From contig CAJJDN010000005.1 in NCBI GenBank assembly GCA_905182985.1, forward strand, positions 375,823 to 439,822: 64,000 nt of DNA. The letters are read 5' to 3'. The translations under genes were made by a program, and so were the position numbers. This DNA is from Paramecium sonneborni (lineage: Eukaryota > Ciliophora > Oligohymenophorea > Peniculida > Parameciidae). The notes under the pieces were generated by a model that worked only from the letters and a program-made list of their open reading frames with translations, did no database searches and was not told the origin of the DNA. Shown piece after piece: positions 37,489-48,723 of the stretch. Within the stretch, counting starts at the first letter, position 1; the number at the start of each line of letters is the position of its first letter.

Positions 37489-40136
37489 ATGTTTATAATT
37501 TTATTATTCTAGAGTGTATATACATTAGCATAGGACAATTTTTTATGTGGATTGAGATTATATTATGCCTAAGAATCTTATTTCTTGCTTGATTAACATA
37601 CAGAGAAGTAATTTGTATTTATTTTATTTGAGCACTATGCCATATATTTTGACGAGCAAATCACCACATTTTGCTTTAGATATCTAATAGAACTATTAAT
37701 AAGCACTTGCAATGAATAATAACTCTTACTTTCTCATTAATTTTCCTGATGTCTATATCTTTGCAGGAAATGCTAGTGATTTATAATGGTTGTAAATTTA
37801 GGAATTCAAGGTTAAACAAAATTAAACTAAAGTTGATGTTTTAATTTACAATGATTATTATGGATATTATGTAGATAAAGGTGATTAAGGTGGTCATTTG
37901 TTAATTTCTAAATAAAATCTCAAGAGAGAATTTTCATTTGGTAAAACGGATGCAGTTGATAAATTTCTTAAACCTGAATTTATTTATATTGTAACTTGGT
38001 CATCATAAGGAGATGTTATAATGATGCTCAAAAGATTTATTTAATTTATTACAGAATCAGAAGGAATTGATTATTGTCAACAAAAGACTTTAAGTATTTC
38101 TTTAGATTAAATTAAATGTAATTTGGATTTGAATTTTGATCAATTAACTTTCCATACTCCTGATCTCTATCATCCACCAATTCATTATCATTTAGGAAAT
38201 TAAACTATTAATGGATCTCTACCAAATCAATATTTTACCAAAAATTATCCAGGCTTATAAGTGTTTGTTGCTTAAAGCTTAAATGATACTTTAGAAATTA
38301 AAATACCAATTAAAAATATGCAAACTTAGCAAAATGCTGTATAATCTCCTTTAAGTGGATTAATTATTACTGTATAATAAGAAAATAGAGGGTTTATACA
38401 TATATTTATTTTTGAGAGTGACGAAGGAATTATTATAAATTACAAAGAAGATGAAAATTTAGCTTATATTACAATAGGTTAGACAGATTCCAAAATTTTT
38501 GTTTTTTCTTTTGTTACCTCTTCCTTTACAAAATTTCCTTAAATTGATATTATAGAACATGTATTTCAAGATTGTGTTAAGATAATTTAATAACGTAATA
38601 ATGTTTGTGAGAAACCAACTAAATAATGTAAAGATCTATCATACGATTATTTTCATCAATTTGATTTTGACTTAAATTATAATTAACAAGTAACATTTAA
38701 ATTAAATGGAGAAACATTCAATGCACCATTTATAGAAATGTATGATAATTTAAATATCATTTTAAATGAATTTAATATATTAATTTCATCAGACATAAAT
38801 AATCGAGAAATGAATCATGGTGGATATATAGGGTCATTTTTAAGAATAACAAATAAAAATTAAAGCATTAATTCTTTAATAATAAATGAATAGAATGAAG
38901 AACTAGAAGTGTATTATAATATTAATGATAATATATGTATCTAATTTCATAATATGAAAAGATTCCCATTAAGTTTAAAATACTATTGGAAGAACATATA
39001 TTTTAGTATTTGTATCATAAAATGAATTAACAGATATGCAATGTCTTTAAATATTTAGAGAATTCATTGATCATATTTAAAAAATTTTTATAATTGAATA
39101 ATGTAAATAATATAATTTAATAATAGTGGAATAAAGATGTGAAAGTTAAATAAAAAATTTTGATGTGATACCAATACAGTATAAAGATATTCACAAATTA
39201 GTAAAATAAGCAACAGAGTTACTTCAAAAAACTCACTAATAAGATTAAAATATTGATGAGTAAAATGATTTTGAATATTCAACTAATGAAGATCCTGATG
39301 AATTGGAATACTTAGATGAAAATGAATAAATGTATATGATGAATTATGAAAATTAAGTTGAGTATTTATCTGGCTAAGATCCTACAATGTAAATGTCACA
39401 AGAATAAATTTAGTAATATTAAAGAATGATGGATATGGAATAAGAATAATAATTTTAAAACCAATATTAATAAGATTAATAATAATAAAAAACTAAGAAA
39501 GTTGAAGAAATTCATTATAATGATATTGGATAAAAATAGAAATAACAAGTTCATTAAGTTGAATAAAAATTGCAAAAAAAGCAATAGAATTAAGAATAGA
39601 AATAATAAAAATAAAATATAAAACAAGCAGAATAAAAAACTGAAAAGGTTTAATAGAATTTAAGATAAAATAAATAAAAATAGTAAAATTAATAATAATA
39701 ATAATAATAATAAACTTAATTACCATCACATTAAGAATATTAACAAACTTTTCATCAAAGAGAGTAATAAAAAGAAGAGTATTATGATAGGAATGATAGA
39801 CAAAGAAGAAGAGATTAATATGGAAGAAGAGATGACTATTATGGTAGAAGGGAAGATTATAATAGAAGAGATGATAATTATGGTAGGAGAGACGATTATT
39901 ATGGTAGAAGAGATGAGAATTATGGTAGAAGAGATGATTATTATGGAAGAAGAGATGATTATTATGGAAGAGATGATTATTATGGGAGGGATGATTATTA
40001 TGATAGAGAAGATACTAGAAGAGGACCTGCATTGACTGGATAAAGTATAATTGTTCCTAAAAATCCAAGTGATTAAGAATTAGGCAAGTTTTTTAGAGAA
40101 GTAATAGGAAGATTACAAACTAAAGGAAAAAATTGA
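37489..40136 (+). CDS. Putative secreted protein with RRDDYYG-type repeats
   Basis: 865 residues after removing introns at 37608-37632 (GAG acceptor) and 38937-38961 (AAG acceptor). It begins MFIILLFQSVYTLAQDN, which looks like a cleavable signal peptide. Residues 30-500 appear to be a beta-rich extracellular region (for example DVLIYNDYYGYYVDKGDQ), with no transmembrane helix that I can see. Residues 620-760 are Gln-rich, then about ten imperfect heptads of the form G-R-R-D-D-Y-Y follow (about 39775-40020), and the end is GPALTGQSIIVPKNPSDQ then ELGKFFREVIGRLQ. The two introns are needed to join these regions; splitting into two genes is the alternative. Family not recognised. Confidence 0.55.
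39775..40025 (+). repeat. Coding tandem repeat, period about 21 bp
   Basis: About ten imperfect copies of a unit of roughly 21 bp encoding GRRDDYY and variants (GRREDYN, GRRDDNY, GRRDENY; the last copies lose one or two Arg). It lies within the C-terminal part of the gene at 37489-40136. Arg, Asp, Tyr and Gly repeats of this kind often make phase-separating or RNA-binding tails, but this protein carries a signal peptide. Confidence 0.8.
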
Positions 40137-40275
40137 TAATAAAAAAATATTATAGACCTTTTTAAAATTCTTAAAAAAAGTTATATGTTTATTTTAGTTA
40201 ATTTTCTATATAAATAGTATTTTATTTACTAAGATTATCAATATAATTAATCCTTTAATATTAAATAACTTACTT

Positions 40276-40653
40276 ATGCAATTCTAATAAGAATAAGTAT
40301 TTAAACTAGATCTAACTAATCGAAGATCATAATCAAAGGGTATTTATAATCATGCTTAAAAATAAACTTAAGGAAACATTATTAATTGATAATTAAACAA
40401 GGACACTTTAATAAAAAAAACAAGAAAATATTTTTGATTCAATCTTAGAGGATATAAATTTAATTTCAAGAAATAAACTATTAGAAAAGAATATATTAAC
40501 TAAAGGAATTAGGATTAATTAAATAATTTGATTCAACTATAACCATTTAATAAGGGTTTAAGAAAGTAATTATATGTTATGAATGATTATCAGAATAAAA
40601 GTACAACGAATGGTTATTCGAGATATTATGGAGGATTGTTTTACGATAGATGA
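40276..40653 (+). CDS. Small ORF of uncertain structure
   Basis: A region with protein-like pieces that I cannot join with certainty. One model starts at ATG 40276, removes a 29-nt intron and a 28-nt intron (CAG acceptor) and ends YSRYYGGLFYDR at TGA 40651-40653. Another frame starts at about 40354 with MLKNKLKETLLIDNQTR and reads LEDINLISRNKLLEK to a TGA near 40535. The GLFYDR end looks real. No family is recognised. Confidence 0.25.
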
Positions 40654-40733
40654 TTTATTTTAATAAAATTTTAATAATCAAAATAAATTACTGCTTCTAA
40701 ATTATATTTAAATAATAAATGGTTTATCTTCAT

Positions 40734-42947
40734 TCATTAATCTTAATCTTCTAATTTTGTTTATTTATTAATATTTTCCATAAACTTTTCTAATGGACTA
40801 ATAGTTTTAATCTGTAGCTCTAATTGTCTATTTTTCTCTTTTTGTTTCTGAATCTTTTTTTATTTTTTTGTCTCATCTTAATCAAGTAGGGTTTACTAAT
40901 CTGTAATTTATGAGTTAGATAAATTTGATTTATTTAGATGCCTAATTAATTGTATTTTAAATATTTTTTTTTACTCATCTATTCTATTTTCGATTTCATT
41001 TAAATCTTTTCTATGTCCCTGAATTGGCTATTGTAATGCTGATGAATCTTTTGTTATTATAGGTTGTAATAAATTAGGTGATGGAACTACAGGTAAATAT
41101 TTTTTAGATAACTCTTATAATTCTTAAGTTGAAAAATCTTCTAAATTAGATTTTCTCTATATTTCTTTATTAATTGATGAATAATTTCTTTAGATAAGTT
41201 TATCATATTTCTTTTTCTTTGAAGTATACTCATCATCTTAATTATGGTTTAATATTTAAGTTGTCGTTTGATTTTAAAAATATATACCATCACTAAATTA
41301 TTCTAATAATTTAATATCACATTCAATAAAATTGTTAGGATTTCTATGAAATAATTCAAAGCATGGATATATACAAAGAAATATTTTATTTTCATTAAAT
41401 AATTTTTCACATAATCTACATCTATAAAAAGGTTTTGTCAAAGAATTGAATTTCATGCAAACAACACAATATTTAAATGATTCTTCTTATTTTTAAGGAA
41501 TTGGTGTATGATATAATTCAGAGTATTATTAACAAAGGCCAAAACTTAATTAATCTGTATTCATTGCACTTTCTTTAGATATAGAATTCATTCTTTATTT
41601 GGCTTTCTATAAACTAGCCTCAATTTATTGTGCTTTTTCAACTGTAAAAATTTTAACCAAACTTAATCTATATTTAGATTGCATCATATCATCCATTAAT
41701 AAAGAAGTATTATAAATCATGACTTCAAAATATTCTTCAAATTCTATTCTCAATTAATTGAATCCTTCTGGACAGTTTAATTATGAACATAAATAAAAAT
41801 TACTCCTATATTATAATAAATTCATAATTTAGTTTTCCTAATATTTTTATTAAATATCTTAATAAACTGAAAGCCAATGCCTATCAGATATTAATTTTTT
41901 TTATGGGAACAGATGAGCGTACTATTAACTCTTTATTAAAATTAATTATTCAATTGAATATTGACCTGGTAATAAATTTTTAATAAGTTCATGCTATGTC
42001 TATTGATAAGTAATAACAGGATATATATTTTAATCTGTTAATTAAAGTATTTTTTCTAAACTTAATTCAAACATGATATATAAAACATGATTATGATTTG
42101 AGTATTTAAAGAGCATCTTCATAAGTCGATTAATTCTATCTTGTAATTAGATTTTATGAGATATCACTATCAAATCTATAATGAATAATCTTTAAAGATC
42201 CAATAAATAGTAAACTATATAAGCTTTGTATATTTATTCAATAAGAATCAGTTCTTACTCTGGTTAACAAAGAGATTTTACTGTTTTTTATAGTTAATAA
42301 ACTTCATCTTATAATTTCTATTTTGCTTTTTCATTTAGATAAAGAAATAAATGTGCATCAATAAATTTAAATCTACCTATAGGCATCAAATGTTCAATAC
42401 CTCCTCTTAACCAAGGTTCTGCATTCCAATAATCATCAATATAAGGAAATCGATATATACCAAAAAGTATTTATAATCCTAAATAAAGTTAGATTTCTGT
42501 TTATTTATATTTCTTTTTGTTATATTAAGATTTAATTTAAGAAGATTATTATTTTAAGTCTTCTTCTAATATAAAAAGTAAATATTAATTAACTAAATCT
42601 GTTAAGGTCACTATAAGCGAAGTAGGAATGAAATGATCATATATATTTTATGGTGTTTAAAGATCCACTAATCTTTATATCTAGTATTAATTAAAATACA
42701 AAATCTCAGATGATACTGGATTGACAATTTCAACTATTTGAAATGTTCTTTCTTAATTTATTTAGTAAAGATATTATTCTCTTTCATCATCATCAGAATT
42801 TTACTAAACAAATTATTCTTCACAATCACTAAGAACTACTTCTTATTTCCAAAAACAATTATATTTTCTGACTTTATTTGATATTTATGAATCTTGAGGC
42901 ATATTAGTTGTAGATGTTGTAGAATTGATAATTACTTCTTGTTTCAT
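40734..42947 (-). CDS. Domesticated piggyBac transposase (PiggyMac-like, PgmL type)
   Basis: 737 residues in a single exon. Residues about 150-205 match the conserved start of the piggyBac DDE domain: LYLGLQILFGIYRFPYIDDYW, then NAEPWLRGGIEHLMPIGRFK and FIDAHLFLYLNE (compare YWS...RNRF...LRFLHF in the family). Further on lies a Cys-rich zinc-binding region (about 493-530: YCVVCMKF, RCRLCEKLF, CIYPCFELFH) like the piggyBac C-terminal domain, and a coiled-coil tail. The segment where the first catalytic Asp should be reads ELILIEQIY and not I-D-E, and the other two Asp are not evident, so it is probably inactive. Paramecium has such Pgm-like proteins, which partner PiggyMac in excising internal eliminated sequences during macronuclear development. 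No terminal repeats flank it. Confidence 0.8.
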
Positions 42948-43131
42948 TGTATTTATTAAATAAGCCTGTTTTTTATGAGATGAGTTAATTATCTTGGAAA
43001 AAAAGAGATTTTTATATGATATCCTTTTATTTTTTTAGTTTATATATTTATATAAATATATTTATTTTAATTATATAATTTTCAGGTCATATAAATAGTT
43101 TATTTTAATTATTTTGTTAATTTCTTTCTAA

Positions 43132-44908
43132 ATGCAAAAAGAAAACATTAGCGATAAAAAAAGTAGAAGTAGAAGTCGTAGTAAATCCAATAAAAGAAAA
43201 GTCTAACAAAACCAATCTTAAATAACCTTAAATTAGAAATATCAAAAAGAAGATAGTTTCAAAATCGGCAATAAAGAATGTAATTCTCACAATTCTAGTC
43301 CAATTAGATTTTAAGCAGAACTCAATAAGAGCGAGGAACATAATAAGTAAATATTGTGTTAATGCAGAGAGAGCAAAGAAGAATATAAAATATTAGATCA
43401 GATTTAATGCATCAATCTAGCGCCTAATAATTAATTTTAAATACAATATGAAAATATCAATTAAGGTGAAAGACGTATTTCTTCAATATCTCTCTCTTAA
43501 AAGGATATCAGAAGTTATGTTAATCAATGTCCTGAAAAACAACAATCAGAAATGATTACAATAAATGATAGCAGTTAAGAATATGATCAAGCTGTTGGTA
43601 CTATGTAAAAAAAAAATAGTCTAACTCTTGAAATCAGTAATTTTAATAATGAAATATTAGATCCTTCTAGAATTGATCTTTTAGGATCAAAATAATAAAA
43701 TATATAGAAACAATAAATTAAAAAGATTTCATAAGATCAAAACTAAATAAATGAATAATCATAATCAAATAAATGTATAGATTTAACAAGTGATTATAAT
43801 GTTTAATCCTTTTTTGGACTTAATCATCCTCTTTTAATAAGTTCTCTGTAATACAATAAAAGAGAATTATTTGAATTAGTTGAACCTTACGAATATTCAT
43901 GTGGAAATTTTATTCTTAGCTTAGGATTTCGTGATCATTATACAGCAATAGTAACCCTACCTAGTTTATATTAAAAGAAGAGTGTTTATTATTTATTTAT
44001 GATGTTTTAATTTGATCAAAATAACATATATTGTATGGTTCCTGAAGATGACTAAACAACATTACTGGTTAGTTCTAATATTTAATAACTTTATTAATAT
44101 TGCCATTCTAATAATCTATTAAAGAAAAATAATTAAACAAACTTTTTAGAGAGTACTCTTAAATACAAATTTCCATATATCTATCCAACATTAATTAAAA
44201 AATTTATAGGTGCTTATAAAAAAAATGATTAATAGATTCTATATCAAATAAATTACGATTTAGATGCTACTCAATTAGCTATTTAAGATTTCTATTAAGC
44301 CTTGCCAGGATATTTAATTACAGGTACTAATCATCCTATTTTAAAAATACTATTTTTTAAATCCTAGAAAAATTAGATTCCTTAATTTTACTACAAATTT
44401 TTAAGTACCCCCTTATATGAAGGAAAATTTAGTTTAAAAGCCTAACTTTAATAAAATGGAGATGTCATTGTTATAGAGAGAAAGTTAAAACTTAATATAA
44501 TTTTAGGTTTTTAAGTCCTTTTTGTTATGGCATTCATTCAATCAAAATTGAAATTAATCGAATAACAAATAGTATTGTTATGAAACAAGTTGGAAAAGAT
44601 TAAGAAATTTAATCAAAAAATATTATATAATTTTGGAATGAAGCTTTATCAAAATATCTTAAAATATATCCTTCGTATTAAATTATTTTATATTTAGAAA
44701 ATCGTTATATAACTACTTCGTCGATTTCATACTTGAAGATAGAAAAATTTAAGAGAAATACAAAAAGTGGAATCAATTATATGATTCCATGAATTAGTCT
44801 AATTCCAAACCTAAATAAAATGAAAAGCCTATTATTCTGAATGATAAGCAATTCTACTGTTTTTCAATAGAGGACATAAAAAATGGAAACAAAATTAAAT
44901 ATTTATGA
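43132..44908 (+). CDS. Uncharacterised protein with folded C-terminal half
   Basis: 576 residues after removing introns at 44484-44506 (GTT donor) and 44675-44697. The N-terminal 240 residues are low-complexity, with an SR-like opening (SRSRSRSKSNKRK) and many Gln and Ser. From about 245 the protein looks globular: LVEPYEYSCGNFILSLGF then RDHYTAIVTLP, YLFMMFQFDQNNIYCMVPED and PFCYGIHSIKIEI, ending in a charged helical tail. No family was recognised. The arrangement resembles a regulatory or RNA-related protein, but I would not assign a function. It is head to head with the PgmL-like gene, 184 bp apart. Confidence 0.5.
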
Positions 44909-44913
44909 TAAAT

Positions 44914-45951
44914 ATGAATAAATTATAGTTTATCTTTAAATTTTGTACGGAGTCTCAAAAATCAATATATAAACTTGAGAATTCTCAAAAATATATAGCT
45001 GATTTAGTTTAGAAGACTGATTGGATTAGTTTTGCAATATCTAAACATATTCCAAAATAAGTGAGGTACTCATTAATAATTGAATAAAGATAAGATTATT
45101 TGAACATTTGTCAATTTCATAATGAATTAGCAAGAATAGAAGAAACTTCTAAAGAAAGATCATTAGGAGTAGGCAAACTTTAATATTGGTCAGATCAAAT
45201 AGATTAAGTAATATTTCTTAAAATTTTGAGATTTTTTTAGATAATCCTTAAAGAGATCCTTTATCAATATGTCTTCATAACACATGTAAAAACAACCCAT
45301 TACCTAAATATTTATTTCAAAAAATGATTAATTACCGCAAATAATAAGTAGAAAAGTAGGAATTTGCAAATCTTGTAGATATGGCTACAGCTGCAGAAGC
45401 AAACAGAGGGTCATAATTTTTATTGTTTTTACGTTTAATGAGGATGGACATTGATAATTAAGAATTAAAATAATTAACTGAGTTATCCTCTTAAGCAGTA
45501 GGAATTACAGATTATTTAAGAAGAGTGCCTTTCACACTTTAAAATTATAAACTTAATTTACCTGAAGATATAAAATTTAAACATAGTATAAATGTTCGAT
45601 CACTTTGGGATAGAATTAGGGGTAGTATATTATAAGAATTTAAGGTGAACCAAAGGAAGAATTGTATGATGCAGTTTTAGAAGTGGCTGCATTTGCTAGA
45701 ACATAAATGATTAAGACTTTTTAATATTAAAACAAAATTCCAACATAATCATTTAGGGCATTTTTACATTTAATACCAAGTGAATAATATTTAGAAGAAT
45801 TAGAATATTATAATTTTAAGATATTTGAAAAGTATGAGTTTTTTAAAAATTAGAGCAATTAATTAAAATTCATATGTTTAATTACCTATAACCTTGTTTA
45901 AGAATTGTAGAAAAATGAGGTTTCTAAACAAAGAATACGATATGAAATGAG
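44914..45951 (+). CDS. NDUFAF6: NDUFAF6-like complex I assembly factor (squalene/phytoene synthase fold)
   Basis: About 330 residues after removing introns at about 45211-45233 (GAG acceptor) and about 45630-45652 (AAG acceptor). NDUFAF6 has an isoprenyl-synthase fold, lacks the catalytic DxxxD motifs and helps assemble mitochondrial complex I. Seen here: FHNELARIEETSKERSLGVG then KLQYWSDQ, IFLDNPQRDP, AAEANRGS, SSQAVGITDYLRRVPF, LPEDI, LWDRIRGEPKEE, SFRAFLHLIPSEQYLEEL, matching the family order as I recall it. Both non-TAG acceptors are forced by this homology. No TGA terminates the frame: it stays open through an ATG at 45950 and another at 45983 into the next coiled-coil protein, so the true 3' end is unclear. 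The end given is where NDUFAF6 homology stops. Confidence 0.75.
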
Positions 45952-45982
45952 TATTATTTTATAGATATTATAATTTTATTTT

Positions 45983-48715
45983 ATGAAAAAGTCATATTCA
46001 TAAAATAATTCAGGAACTTTTGATTTTCCAGAAGTTAATAAACCAAGGTTTGAAACTTAACTTCATAAAATTAGTTCAAGCACACATTAAAAAGTTGTAA
46101 TATAGAAACTAACTAATTCCCTTAATAATAATAAAATTGTTACACAAACAACAGAATAACCATAGACTTTAAGAAGTTCAATTTCAAAACCTTTAATTAA
46201 TTCAGATCGTTTTATGTTTGATTTAGATGCTTCAATGGTTTATATACATAGAGAGAAAATTATGTAATTTGAAGAAGTTGAATAAATGAGAATTCAATAA
46301 TTATTAAAAGATATACAATCTAAAGTTCCTTAAATAAATGATAAAGTAAATCATTTCATAGCATTAGCAGGTTAGTTCGAAAATGAAAAAGTTAATCCAT
46401 TAGTAAATTAATTCATTAAAGTAGTTGAATAATTATTATAAATATTTGACGAAAAAACTAAAGAAATAAAAGAATATTAATTTGCTTTAAAGTAAACTAG
46501 AGAACAAGTATAAAATAACAGTAGATTAATAGAAGATTAATCATAAATGATAAAATATATGGAAAGTTAAAATTAGAATTCTAAAAATGTTACAAAAACA
46601 TTTTAAAGATCGAATGAATTAGCTGTTATAAATGTGCAACTTGAAAAAAAGGTTGAACTTTTGAATCAGAATTTATAATATTTAATGAATTAAAATAAAG
46701 ATAGTTTAGCTACATAATTATAACAGAAGATTGATTAATTAAATAAGACAATAGAGAATTAATAAAATAAATTATATGATGATAACAATAAACAAATTTA
46801 ATTATAGCAATAAATATAAACTCTAAAATCAACGGAATTTAAACATTAAATTTAACTTAGAAAATTAGAAGATAAAATATAAGAATGTGAAACAAAATTA
46901 AAAGAGTTAACTTTTTAAGTTTAATATTCTAAGGAATAAAGAGATCAATATAGAGAACTTTATTATATGACATATGAGGATTTATAAATGAATAAATTAA
47001 ATACTTAAACAGAAAGAAAGTAGATGCAAAAAAGTTTTGAGAAAATTAGAATGTTATAAGATAGAATTGATGAAATGACAGTGAAGAGAAGTAAAGAAGT
47101 AGATGCTCCATTTTAAAGTAGAATTGAAGGTGATATGATACAATTATAAGCGATAACTAAGATTTTAGATGAAGATCATGTATTTTAAAGGTATATGATG
47201 AGCAGTTTTTTAAAAAATGTATAAGAATATGATTCAAAATTAGTAGATGCATATGTTGATGTAAAAAGATTAGTAGTAGGTAGAGATGAAGAAGCAGAAT
47301 TATAAACATTAAGATATAATTATCCACCATATACTTTATTTTTAGAAAAGAGGATAGTTGATTAGGAATCTTAATATTTACAAATAAGACCTATATCTAA
47401 TAATTTTATGGGTTTACTTAGAGCTATTTTAGATGGCATGTATATTGAGTTTCAGAAGAATACTTATATCTCTTTTTAGAGTTATATAATTTCTTGGTTA
47501 AGCACTTTTACTATTGAAAACCATCAAGTTATTATCTTTCCAGAAGATACAAAAAGAGTAAATATATTAATTTTATATTTAGGTAAAAATAGAAGAGCAA
47601 TTGCACATCTTTTATTTAGATTTAATGGTACCACGTTTAGATAAGGTTTGGGAAGTAGTTTAATTCAGACATTTCTTAAATGATATATATTCATTAGAAG
47701 AATTATACTTTTATCTTCATGTTCGATATTTATTAAGAAGAGGACCTTGGATTGAAACATTTGATGCAATCTATGGTGTTGTCCATTATATGAAAGTATA
47801 ATAAGCTGAATCAATAGTTTTAAGGTGTATAGAATAGTTTGATAAAATTAATTAAACTTTAGTAATGAGAGCAGTAAATGAGCGAATTGTAGAAGGGAAA
47901 AGTAATATTAATATTTAATTAGAATAGAAGATAGAAAATTAATTTAAACAGGTTTTGTTTTATAATTATTATTGGAAATTTTTAGAATAGACAGAATTAA
48001 TAGATATAAGATTTTATCATTTGCATTTCCAGCATAACCTATTAATTTTAAATAGTTTCATAAATTTGTTAGGGGGAATTTTTAAAAATGCACAGAAGGG
48101 GAAGCTGCAGAATTATGGAGAGAAGTTTATATGATTTCTAATGGAATTCCAAATTTAAATTCATTTTTTACTGCTGCTTAAACATTATTTATAAAGTCAC
48201 TTATACTTCCTGCAATATATATTGCTCCTCTTTTAGATTAAAATAAAAAATTAGCTTTTGATGAATTAAACTTCACAACTATGAAAATTCAAGAACAAAT
48301 GAAAGAACTTGGTGATTCTGATTTTGATATTTTAAAATCATTAATTCCTTAAATGTATTAAGAGGAAATGATAAGAATAGCTAAATAGTTAATGCCAAAG
48401 AATTAAATTTAGTTTGTAAATCCTCTTGAATATATATTTAAATTTATGAAACTAATCCTTACTTTAAAATATAATTCAATTCTAGCAGATGGTTTAGAAG
48501 AAGATGGAGTAAATAGAAAAGGTTTTATTACTGAAACATTTACATAATTTATTACATCAGAAATAAATGAATTGAATAAAGTTATTTATAAAAAATAATC
48601 TTACATGTCTGATTAAGAAATTAGAATATCAAGATTACAAAAATATGCAAAGAAAAAAGTAAAAAAAATCTATGTTATAATGTCATCTGTATTGCAATCT
48701 AGAATTAAATAATGA
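45983..48715 (+). CDS. Large coiled-coil protein, function unknown
   Basis: About 893 residues from the ATG at 45983 after removing introns at 47558-47582 and 47902-47927. Residues 130-420 form a long Gln/Lys/Glu coiled coil; the C-terminal 450 residues look folded and contain MSSFLKNVQEYDSKLVDAYV, YYNYPPYTLF-like segments, RRGPWIETFDAIYGVVHYM and CTEGEAAELWREVYM. Ciliary or cytoskeletal roles are common for this architecture, but I recognise no family. The frame is continuous with the NDUFAF6-like gene upstream without a stop, so either the two form one 1234-residue protein or a splice or stop between them was missed. Confidence 0.5.
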
Positions 48716-48723
48716 TATTTATT

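Noticed and set aside
39690..39720. TAA-repeat run as a stretch of stop codons or non-coding microsatellite
   Set aside because: In the frame of the surrounding gene it encodes a polyglutamine run, which is common in this window.
39775..40025. CRISPR-like array
   Set aside because: The units are directly adjacent without spacers and encode an in-frame heptapeptide; it is a coding tandem repeat in a eukaryotic gene.
40734..42947. An intact, mobile piggyBac element
   Set aside because: No terminal inverted repeats or TTAA target duplications are visible and catalytic residues appear lost, which fits a domesticated gene better.
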